From Coffea arabica (lineage: Eukaryota > Streptophyta > Magnoliopsida > Gentianales > Rubiaceae), in assembly GCF_036785885.1 (NCBI RefSeq), contig NC_092329.1, positions 1,674,001 through 1,738,000 on the forward strand: DNA of 64,000 nt. The letters are read 5' to 3'. Shown here in pieces: positions 45,701 through 56,336 of this stretch; within the stretch, counting starts at the first letter, position 1; every line of letters starts with the position of its first letter. A program made the translations under genes and the position numbers. Below the pieces are notes generated by a model that searched no databases, had not been told where the DNA came from, and was given only the letters and a program-made list of their open reading frames with translations.

Positions 45701-48700
45701 TTTTGGATAAAGGACATTTGCATGTACAAATTGGAGTGGAGAATGGTGCATGCTATTTCTCAACTTAGATTTTTGGGAGAACATGATCGATATAATGTTG
45801 GACTTTTCTTAGCTTGTTGATTCTTCTTTTTTCTGCATTTAGTCTCTTTTAGAATATGAAAGGTATAAGATACAAAGTGGTGAGCTCCAGTTCCCTGTTG
45901 CTGCTGTCCCTGAATCAGCTGGTGCTGACAATGAGGTGAGCTTACTTTCACAAGATAATTGGTTTTTACATATATGTTTATTATTTCCTTTAGCTCTTTA
46001 TTAGACTGACAAAGATTGCTATTCATTTCTAACACTCACACATGCATTGGCATTATAAAACATACGCAAATTGATTTGACTTTAAAAGGTAATATTTATA
46101 CAACCTTCATTTTTTGCTCTTGGATAAATATTTTAAAATTTCTAGGTTTCAAATTTATGAACTACATAAAGTAATTTAGGGTTGAAGCCCTGACAAGTAG
46201 GTTTATCCAAATTTTCAAAACATCTACCTCTCTTTTTTGCAGAGACTTAAGGTATCTAGGTGGTTTTGAAGATGAATAATACTTTTCTGCTGATTGTGAC
46301 TTTTTAAGCCCACATATCTGACAGTCAAGCAGACAACATGGACTATGGATATTGCTATAGGAAATGAGCAATGCTGAAAATCCTAACATTACTGATAACA
46401 GTTGGTAAATTGAAAGCTGATTAACATGGAGTCAAGGAAATGCAATATCAATTAGCTTTTCAAACATTATGTTTAACTTGCTAATATTTGGCCAGATGGT
46501 CTTCACATAATTATTTTGAATAAACTCTATCTCCAACAATTTGGCAAACTGACTTGGATAGAAACATGAATTTGGTGTGATTCACTTTGGGGACCTCTCT
46601 CCCTCCCTCTCTCTCCTCCTTATCCTGTCCCTCTCTCTCTCTCTCTCCCTTCCTCCCCCCTTCATCTCTCTCTTTCTCTCCCTCCCCATGCCCTCCTCCT
46701 CACCTTCGCCCTCTCCCTCCCTCTGAAGATATTACTAAATTCATCTGAGTCCTTGTGCAGGGCAATGGTTACCAAGCTTCAGGATCCGGTAGGGCAAGAA
46801 GAGATGCTGCTGCTCGTGCTATGCAAGGTTGGCATGTTCAACGACTTTTTGGATATGGTGAGGTTGGCGAGCCTATTGTAAAGGTCTGGAAATTCTAACC
46901 TTTGATATGCTTTTCATGATTTTGTACTTGTTATGAATGCCATATTTATTGGTTAACTCTTGGTGTTGACTTGCTTTTCTTTGGACCATGCTTTGTTAGG
47001 ATAAAAGTCCCAACAATATGCAGAAGCGTGAAAACAAAGTGAAAAGCATTGGTAAGAGAATAAGGGGAAATATCTTTTTTGGTTTCAGCTTTGTCCAGGT
47101 TTAGCATGATTTATAACAACAAAAGTGACTAGTCCTCACATGTGAAATGTGGTTTTTCTAGGTTTTTTGATAACAGAATCCTATAGGCTGTGGAATTTGT
47201 ATGGATTTTCATTGTTATTTTATGATTCATGCACTATCTGGCAGTAAGATGTCTTTACAAATAAAACATCTTATTATATTTGTTATTGGTATATAACATA
47301 AGCAATCACTTATGTTCACATTTGTGTGTAAAAGTAATCTGTTAATCCTAGTTTGTTGCATGATTTTAGGCTCACTTAAACAGAAGAGAACAAGTGAGAT
47401 GGAGCTTCCTGTGAAGGCCCAAAGAACTGAAACATACAGGCAGTTAAGTCTCAAGTTTTTTATTCTTTTTTTCTGTTATCGTCTTTAGTTATAATCTCGT
47501 TGGAGTGATTGATTACATAAGCTTGGATAGAGAGGTGATAATGAAAGCCACTTTGTACTCTGAGTTACTTTGACGGTGTTGCCTGCACTTTTAAATTTTT
47601 CAGCTTGGCGTGATTGTTGGCTAAAAGGTTGCTTGGCTTAAACAGTTTAACCTCCTAAACACGTTCTAATCATTTGCATACATAGTAAATTAATGTGAAT
47701 TTTGTCTTAGAGGCTAGTCAAAATGACCACAAAAGTAGCTCATCTGCTGACCCTAGTTCTATTTTTGTAGTCGGCATTCCATTGGTTCCAGAATCTTTAC
47801 TTGGCAGGTTTTTTAGCTCTTATATTAGGCAAACAACAATAATTTGAGCATCATACTCTGGAAGCTTTTTAAGAAAAGCTTGCTTGACCTTATCTAATGC
47901 AACTTCAGTGTTGTTGTTTTCTTGACCACAATTGATTTTTGCCTTCGGGAGGATGGGAAAATTAAAGTTTTCAATTCACTTTATACATTAGTTCATTGGA
48001 AAATTAAAAGGGAAAACACTATATAGGTCAAAACTTCTTTTGAAGTAGTAATGAAAACCTCAAGGCAGAAGTACATGCTGTGGCAATGGGCCTTCTTTGC
48101 CTGAATGAGCTTGCTTCTTATTCATTGTGATGCCTGAATGAGTTTGTTGTCAACTGCAGCTATAATCATGTGTGGCCTGAATGAGTTTTGGTCTATGAAA
48201 ATTTCAATATAAAAGAGCCCTTTTTATTTGTTTAAATAGTTGTGATAATTAATTAGGTTACTCTCTAGCTTTTCATGCAATGCTAAAGTACTTCAACTTG
48301 CCAGATTGGTCACAACAGTAGTTGATGTTGGCCCTCCTGCTGATTGGGTGAAGATAAATGTTCGTGAAACTGTAAGTTTATACCAGACTCATCTGAACTG
48401 TGAATTACCCCCATGTTAAGGTTCTCCTCCACTCTTTTCTACCAAATATTTGATGTTTGCTATTTGCAGAAAGATTGCTTTGAAGTTTATGCTCTTGTCC
48501 CAGGGCTTTTGCGTGAAGAGGTGTGTATCTACAGTGCCTAGTTTATTACCTGTGAACTTAGTTTGTTCTTTTGTGCTTGCTTTCAATAGTTCTACCCAGT
48601 TTTGGATGGAATTCAATATGCGTTGGGTGTCTACTTATTCTCGTAATCTTGTTGCTTTTGGATCTTCACATGCCTGGTTCTTTTTTTAAGTGAATATGAA

Positions 48701-49928
48701 GTATCATATGAAATGAAATTGGATCTCTGGTTGGCGTATTTCATGTATGAAAGTGATGTTGTGCTTATTGGTCTTGTTCTTTCTGCCCTATTTGAAACTG
48801 ATTGATGCGATTATATTTGCTTCTACTCTTATATTTTGGTAAAATTAGGTGCGAGTCCAATCTGATCCAGCTGGACGGCTGGTCATTACTGGTCAGCCTG
48901 AGCAACCTGATAATCCATGGGGTATTACGGCCTTCAAGAAGGTATGCCTTTTCTAAGTATTAAAGTTGGAAACCTCTGATGCTTCCTTGTACAGGGATTT
49001 GAACATACCCATTTTTTTGTGCTTATGTCAGTAGATTTGTTCATTATTCATTGTGATTATGTGTCATTTGGTAGATAGAACTTGCCTGCTACTTCCAAAT
49101 CCAGTTAGGTCATGAATATGTGGTTTCCTTGACTACTAATATTTGATTTGAGAAAAGATAAATTTGGTTTTCTGTGGCGACCATAATCAATATCTTATTA
49201 TGTTATTTGAACTCCCAAATGAGAACTGAATTGATGTTATTGAGAATGAAACCAAATCTTATTAAACCTAACTATTTAAGAGCAGGATAGTGTGGATGTC
49301 TCTGACATGCAATATATGTGGCTAATGTCTAACTAATTACGGTTCTTTGGGAAAAAGTTACTATTTTAGCACTGGAGTTGTGGGGGGAGCTTAGTTGTTT
49401 GCACAAACGACATGTTGAATATATTCTGTCTACAACTGATACTATTATGGTCCACAATCTCCAATTCCATTTTTTGTATTTTCTTTGTGATGTTCCATAA
49501 ATTTTTCTATAAGGTGATAGTATTTGTTTGTTGTAGCAAAAAATCAACTCTATTTTGATCTATGTTGCTTTTAAGAAACTCTTTTATAGATTAAGAAGAA
49601 TCTTGTGGTAATTTGTGCATTATCAACATTTTGTGCTATTTCTTTTAGGGACATGTACATTTCGTGCATTTGATAGTCAGTTAAGGTATTCTTGGTCCAA
49701 CATATTTTAGACATCATGGGCTTATAAAGAGTGAGATCGACCAGAGAGACTGTCACTGGATGTTAATATTTTGAGCATAAATTGTTGCTTTATGTTTCAC
49801 TAGGAGGTGTCTGTGCTTTTCAGGTGGTGAGCTTGCCGGCTAGAATTGATCCACTCCAGACTTCTGCTGTTGTTAGCCTGCACGGACGGCTCTATGTTCG
49901 AGTCCCTTTTGAGCAGGCTAATACCTAA
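42712..49928 (+). CDS. ARID DNA-binding protein with C-terminal HSP20-like domain, about 649 aa
   Basis: Exons: 42712-43737, 43872-44002, 44092-44131, 45046-45098, 45345-45390, 45843-45935, 46761-46883, 47000-47051, 47370-47439, 48305-48371, 48470-48520, 48849-48941, 49824-49928. The long first exon encodes an acidic, E/N/D-rich, probably disordered region of 342 residues. The ARID (AT-rich DNA binding) follows at about 349-440: EEQAAFVKELETFYRERGMD, LWRSVIRLGGYDLVTGSKLW, and TCTTVSWTFRIFYEKSLLEY. The last about 100 residues are alpha-crystallin/HSP20-like: DWVKINVRETKDCFEVYALV, PGLLREEVRVQSDPAGRLVI, and SLHGRLYVRVPFEQ. This domain pair is a plant nuclear family linked to chromatin complexes. 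Exon 9 may end at 47439 with a GC donor, or at 47454 with a weak GT donor, adding five residues. Both keep frame. Confidence 0.92.
46586..46732 (+). repeat. (CT)n-rich pyrimidine tract in ARID intron 6
   Basis: About 145 bases of CTCTCTCC-type sequence lie 30 bases before the exon 7 acceptor region. It may serve as an extended polypyrimidine signal for that exon, and is otherwise a microsatellite. Confidence 0.75.
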
Positions 49929-51081
49929 GTCGAGGTTTTCTTGGAACAACCGAATTGTTAGAGTTAGTCAAGAGGAATTGCTTGGGCTCATATAGTTCAA
50001 AAGCTTGTGAATTGAGATTGTGATGGCCGATGGGCTGATGGCTTAGGTGGTCTCTTTCTTTTCATTTTTTCCCCCTAAAAGTGAAGACAGTTAGATGCCC
50101 TTTTTTTTTCACTTAACTCCAATACTTTAGGTGGCTTTGTTGTAGGACCCAGAAATTTATGCTCAGTGGTTAGGATCAATCTTTGTTTATCCTGCTTTTC
50201 TGTAAGATGTGCGTTGTTAAACATGTCGACCAAATTAACTACACAGGAAAGCGTGATGGTAGGTTCGCTAGCATCAGTAACTTGGCTCTCTTTGTTTTAG
50301 GCAGAGGCAGAATGAAAATACTTGTTCTCTTCTGCTCTATTCTTTTGTTGTCTCGTCTGGTTCGTTAATAAGCAGAAGGTAAGAGAAAATATTATTGTTG
50401 TGCAATCTTCATTATTATCATCCATCTTTTGCTCCCTGACATATTGGTAGTCTCGATAATTCCAAAAAAAAACAACTAAAATGGCCAATTAGGCTAAAGC
50501 CAATATAGGTTGGCGCAATGATTCTCAGAGCGTTTTATAATTTAATGTGGAAACGGATGTTATAGATATGAAATTACTGCTTAGTGAATGTACACAACTT
50601 TGTTATTAGTGTTTATAGGCTGATCAGAGTACGCATATGACTAATCAATTCAGCTGTAGATTGATTGAGCAGACCCTGCTTCTATTGAACGTGCACCTTT
50701 GCAGGTGTATTGTCGTGAAATAGAGAGGATTTACAACTGGCTAAAGTTGGGATAGAAACTCATAAAGTAGTTCAGATTTCTCGCTCCCTTCGAAGCAAAT
50801 ATTTGCAGAGCGCCGCGCCGTTCAATCATTTGTCTTGGTGAGCTTTAGAACATCACATATTATAGACTCAAACTCGAACCCGTCAAACAGCTCAGGCTAC
50901 TCGATCAATGCAACGCGTGTTCGACCTTGAACTTTGATTGAGCAAGCTTGCGAACTAATCATTCAATTGTGCTAAGACTCATTTGCATCCCTGCCCCCAG
51001 CATCATCATGCTTTGTCAATTGATCCTTATTTCAATACAACACAAGCAGCAGGCAACAGTTTATGGGTAACGTAATGCATG

Positions 51082-51258
51082 TAATCGAGGAATTTGAAGA
51101 CTTAATTCTCGAATGGATTTGAAGTTCACCAAACTTTACCCATTGAAATTCCTTCCACGGGATGATGGAATTCAAATTCAAATCTCCCGTAAACCATCCA
51201 AGCAAGTAGGGGGATTTGGATTGAGAATTTGAAATCCAAAGCCACCCAAATCCCTCAA
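51082..51258. mobile_element. MITE-like imperfect palindrome
   Basis: GAGGAATTTGAAGAC near the left and the reverse complement of the right end (GAGGGATTTGGGTGG) are similar, and AATTC/GAATT-type blocks face each other across the middle (AATTCTCGAATGGATTTG and GATTTGGATTGAGAATT). The palindrome is diverged and the borders are approximate. Confidence 0.4.
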
Positions 51259-51339
51259 TCAAAAAATAGCCGCATAGTTTTCACTGCCAGCACATAATTT
51301 TTCCCAGATTAGGAGCAATATACAATATGAACTCTTACC

Positions 51340-51455
51340 TCGCATTTTCAATTAACCTTTTTATCTTTTTGATCACTTTTTTATCTCACATACATCACAC
51401 AGCATAAAAAGTGTTACTATAATTATTTCAAATAATCTCCTGTCCACACGGGTTT
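51340..51455. mobile_element. MITE fragment (family B)
   Basis: CACTTTTTTATCTCACATAC followed by CATAAAAAGTGTTACTATAA closely matches the interior of the intact copy at 6558-6727. The terminal inverted repeats are not preserved. Confidence 0.6.
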
Positions 51456-54257
51456 ATGTTTAAACTCTGTATATACTCTTAATTTGTAGCTTTTATGTCT
51501 AAGGGATAAAAATGTGTTTAAACTCTAAAACTCACCCTTCTTCTAGAGGAATGTTGGGACTAAAGTTAATGCCCCACCATTTCAAACCATGCAGTTAGAA
51601 ACCCGCAAGGCTATGTCTCTATTAATTTGGCTAACTACTGCCGGCTTAAAAGAAAAACACAAATGAATGAAATGAAAGAAAAGAGTCTTAGACGTCTTTG
51701 CCCTACTAAACACTGCAGAAGTAATCATCCAGCCGATAGAAAGAATCTAATGACGAAGTTTTCCATTGAAAATAAGAATTAGTTGCAGGGCAGCTTTCAA
51801 GGCGAGTGTCAATGACATATGTACTACGTGAACAAAAGAGGCCAAAAAATTTGAAAAGTACAACGGACACGAGTCCCAATGTTCTTATGACCGAGGGTGC
51901 ATCAAAGTCATCCCATTGTAAAATTGCTTTGTCGCTCAAAAGGCAAATGTAAGCATGTCAATATACCCATGTCAATAAACCCTAAACCTGCAAACTGTGA
52001 GGAAATGATTGGGGAAGAATGAGTTGCTATTTTATCAGGCAATTAGCAAGACAGGAAGAAACATGATCCTTAAAAGAAATTATAAGAGGCAACTATATCA
52101 TTTATCTGTTCATGCTGCAGCGAGACAAATTTCAGCATGCAAATTTTCTGGGAATGTTGGCTGGCCTGAAGTATTAGGTTATAGATTCACTGGACAAATA
52201 AGATGTTAAACTAACTGTGAAGCAAAAGAAGCTCAACACCCTTTGTCTGCTGGGTATTTGTAAAACAACATGAGGTGGTAAATGACATTTTGGATGCTCA
52301 CCAAGAGGGGGAAAAAATAAATGACATCGTGCACACTTACCAAACGTGTGGAAAGAAAAATGACACTGTGCATGGACAATGCAGCATTACCCATGCTGAG
52401 AAAAAGAAGAAGCTTAATGCTATACACAGAAAGCAATAGGTTCAGATAAATTTAAAAACTCCATCTAGATCAAGGGAAAATCACATAAAAAATTAATGAA
52501 GCTATATCTTCCATTTCATTCAATTTTAAAGACAATATCTTCCCAGATAACAAATCCAAGTTCAGTAGTAGCCTGCTGGATACAAAGTAAATAAATGATG
52601 CCAGCAAATTAATTTTGTCGAAATATTAAACAATCTCAAACCACAAGAGTGTCAAGGGAAGGCACAAACTATAATCAGCCAAAAGCTTGATAAGTCTTCA
52701 AATCTCCAAGTAAGGGGTCACATTATTCATACAAATAGGTCTGCTAAACAAAACAGTGAAATTATCACACATTATAATCACAGTAACCCCATAGTTTATT
52801 ACCTTATCAAGTAAGCATAACAAATTGAATGGAAAACCAACATCAAAAAAAAAACTTCAAGACCCTGACAAAATAGAGGATGTCTACCAATAAATATTAC
52901 AAAATGGGCTTTTGACAGGAAAAATAGAGTTTCCAGAAATTGCGTAACTTGAAGACCATTAATTTTGAAATTTGAACTCGTGTTTATATAATGAGATCCA
53001 ATTACTGGCATCCAATACCTTGATTTACCCAACCACATCAGACTCGCAACACCAATGCATAATGACCACATGTGTCATACTCATTAAAGATACCAAATGG
53101 AGGCTTGACTAATTATCTCGTTAAGACATTTAACAGTTCTTTGAATGAGCATAAGGCCACGCTGCACAAGGTATAACAAGATGGACCAGGGAAGCGTGTG
53201 GCGCAAATTTACTTTTTTGCAATTACTACTGAGAACTAAGTTGCAGAACCGGGGGGTGCCAAGTCAAAATCCACCATATTTGATATTACATCTATGATGA
53301 CTTACATATCTAATCTCCACCTCCTAGTAAAGCAGGAAAAAGGCAGCATGACATCGCCAACATATTAAAATTTTCTCCCAATCCACTAAATCGAAGTAGT
53401 TAACAATGGGAATGCTGTGACCATCATCTTCAATAACATCATGTCTTGAACATAATCAATTTCCCTATCCCGAGTTATCGTATCTACAGAAATTACTCGA
53501 ACTGGCTGTATCCCAAGTACTCTGTCCATCGCTTTCACCAATATAGATTCGCTCAGCCACCATTTTGACGCAACAAAGCCTGAAGCATAACATTGATAAT
53601 TTCGCTTCATTTATTCACCGTCCTATTCCCCCTACTATGTTCAATCAGATGCTTGGAGAACATTCGACCGTCCCCAACCGTTTTGGCTCATGAACCATAT
53701 AAAACAGTAAGATTACCATTGACTGTTTACAATTCATTTATCTTCTCCTCATGGTAAGTTAGTATACACCTGAAAAACATAGGAAAAGTGTCTGGCGCGG
53801 GTGCGAGTGCATGTGTGCATGCATCTTGTACGTGTACGAGGGAGAGCAACAGAGGAAGAGAGGGAGATAAAAGACATTTCCTGCATATATTCTATTTATT
53901 GCATTTCCTGATTTCAGAGTGGAGAACACCAATGTTGAACAGATGATCCCCACAAAAACATTCAGTTAGATAGTTGATAGAGGATAGATGCTGGTTGAGA
54001 AACAGTGAGAAGATGACTAGCAAAACAGAGTATCAAGCATGACAGTGTCAGAATTGGTGATATTATTGCATATTCAGTGAAATAAACAAGGTATCGGGCA
54101 GCAAATAAGTTTGGGAGGCATGGACATACTAGTAGTACATATGAAAGTTTGTAAAAAGTAGCAGCAGCAAATATATAACCGAAAATGAGGCACCGGTCGA
54201 AACCTAAGAAAAATAACTAACTTACGGTGAGGGGGAGAGGGGGCGGGCTGTTGCAAA

Positions 54258-54819
54258 TTATTCTGGAGATTTATTGCTTCTATTCTTGTTACCGTATACC
54301 AATCCAGTATCCTGCGAAAATAGATAGGACGCGACTATTCCATCAATGAGGTGGATCAAATACTACATTTCGAAAGGACCCGCAAATGAAAAAAAAAAAA
54401 AAACAAAGTTGAGGCAGGAGGGGGAGGTACCTGAGGATCAGGGATGGGTTTTCGTTTCTCGACGTAACGGTAAGGATCCGAAGCTGCAGCCAGCGCTGCC
54501 CTTTCCTTTTAGTGTGTATATATACAAAATATAAATTAAAAAAAAATCAAAATCCACAAAGAATGACAGAAAACTCCACAATTTAATTTTGAAAAATTGC
54601 AAGAAAAATAAAGAAATTTAGGGAAAGGGAAAAGTGAAAAGAGAGGGGAACCTCTTGGTCTTTCTTGAGTTGTTGGGAGGGCTTAATCCAGAGGAAGTAA
54701 GCTAGGGTTCCAGCCACCGCCCAGGAGGCCAAGTTGACGCGTCCGCTTAGACCTCCCATGGAGTTTCCCACCAATGACCTCACCCTTCTTCCCCACCCTC
54801 CTCCTCTGCTGCTTCCCAT
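54258..54819 (-). CDS. small single-pass membrane protein, unknown function, 98 aa
   Basis: Exons in transcript order: 54819-54652, 54505-54431, 54311-54258 (297 bases in frame, all GT-AG). I do not recognise the family by name. It begins MGSSRGGGWGRRVRSLVGNS, a basic, Gly/Ser-rich start that could be a mitochondrial targeting segment. A single hydrophobic helix follows (LASWAVAGTLAYFLWI, about residues 30-45), then a charged coil (QQLKKDQEERAALAAAS), then DPYRYVEKRKPIPDPQ and DTGLVYGNKNRSNKSPE at the C-terminus. Splice junctions fall cleanly between these blocks, which argues for a real gene. Size, topology and a basic N-terminus would suit a small subunit or assembly factor of an organelle membrane complex, but that is a guess. 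It sits between the ARID and HMGR genes. Confidence 0.72.
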
Positions 54820-56336
54820 TTTCGATCGAACTTCAGAGTTTCATAGGATTCCACCAGTAGTAGTAGTAGGAAGGTCGAGTTTCGATATTTGTAGGTCTTA
54901 CCGCTCTGTAGGAGTAGTTAGTAGTATCCGTAGTTAGTACGACGTAGTAAGTAGTTATTTACTCCTACATTAATATTTAGAGGAGTAAAATATTTTCAGT
55001 AGTTATTAGTACTCTCTCTCTCTGTCTCTCTCTCCTATTATTATTATTTACTCTTAATAATAATAGGAGAGAGAGAGAGAGAGAGAGCATGATTTTGAGC
55101 TTCTTTTTCTGCCAAAAAAGACCTCTCTGTAAATTACTACTACTACTATATATACATGTATCTGTCTGCAAATTGGGCCTCTCCGATGGCCGGCCGGGGG
55201 ATCATAAATTACATGCGTGACCCACGGCAGAGCAGTCAGCAGGTGGTGACTTTTGTTTTGTCATCCATTATACAGACCAATTACTAACGCCGATGAGATA
55301 TGTAAATGGTCGGTCCCTCTTCAAAATCGTGAAGCGGACGTAGTCCTGCTCCCACCCACCCTAATAAAAAAAACCATCCAACAAAACACCACCTCATCTT
55401 CCTCTGCCTATAATTGCAATTCAAACTTTCAATATATTACTCTCTTCAAATTAAATCATCTTCTTGTTATGATCACCACCGTATCTATTCCTATTCCAAC
55501 TAACTAAAATGCTGCCTCCACCAACATTACCCCAAACTAACTGTTAAGGAGCAACAATTACACCAACCCCCAAAATGTTTGCTGATCTTCTTACTTCACA
55601 CGTGCGACCCAAACCCGACTCGGCCCCGAGAGCAATAGCCGTGCATTCATTCTCTTACTAGTAAGTACTGGTATTGCCCATGTTAGCGTAGTAGTGTTCC
55701 TAGGAAGGAAGACGTCTTTGCCCTCTTTAGCTGTGCAAAAATCTTGTGATCAAAGTAAAAAGTCTCTTTTTAAGACTACACCCCCAAAAAAAAAAAAACT
55801 TTCAAACCATTTCCAAGACAATAATTAATTACAGAGACGAGACGAGACGAGAGGAGAGGAGAGAGCACTAGCGGCATGCAACTACTAGCTAGCACTTGGA
55901 TGGATGGAGGTGTTTCAACCGTCCCCGGTGAATTGATGAATGTGATCTCTTTTTTCTTTTTCTTTTTTTTTATATATTTTGTTCGGGAGGAAGAGGGTGG
56001 GGAGGGGAAGGGGGAATGTTTCCTCTTCTTTCTGGCCCTCTCCTGACAGAGACAAAAGGGTGAGAGGGTCTACGTGCAGGCATATGGGCATCGCATCTTC
56101 CACACGCACATGCTTCCCTATACTTTACAGCTGCGACGAGCTCTTCTCCCCCACACCAACCATCCCGCTCCCCCCGCCCCAACCATAAAAAAAAAAAAAA
56201 AAAAAGGAAAAAAATAACACACACACACACACACGGGCCACTACTAAGCACCATCTCATTGTCTCCCCCCCTCATCTGGGCTCCATTTTTCCCTCCTGTC
56301 TTCTACTTCTCACAAACTTGCTCCGTTTTTTCATGT
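54820..56336. other. spacer between the small membrane-protein gene and HMGR
   Basis: This holds the promoter of the small gene (right of 54819) and the 3' UTR of HMGR (left of 56337), both on the minus strand. No additional gene is seen. Simple sequences include TAG/GTA triplets (54855-54965), a perfect CT/ATT hairpin (55025-55076), an A run (56187-56204) and an AC microsatellite (56217-56235). Confidence 0.5.
55025..55076. repeat. perfect 22-bp hairpin of CT and ATT repeats
   Basis: The left arm (55025-55046, CT repeat then CCTATTATTATTA) is the exact reverse complement of the right arm (55055-55076), around an 8-base loop. It lies about 210 bases upstream of the small minus-strand gene. 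Confidence 0.85.

Larger units (their letters stand above)
49929..54257. other. long gene-free interval
   Basis: The first about 300 bases should be the ARID 3' UTR, and the last few hundred the 3' UTR of the small membrane-protein gene on the other strand. The 3.5 kb between has only short open frames (up to 90 codons at 52799-53071), none recognisable, and a base texture like intron or intergenic DNA. GAGC-rich repeat remnants are at 50850-50960, and two MITE-like stretches at about 51082-51258 and 51340-51455. A transcript that ends in this interval cannot be excluded. Confidence 0.4.
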
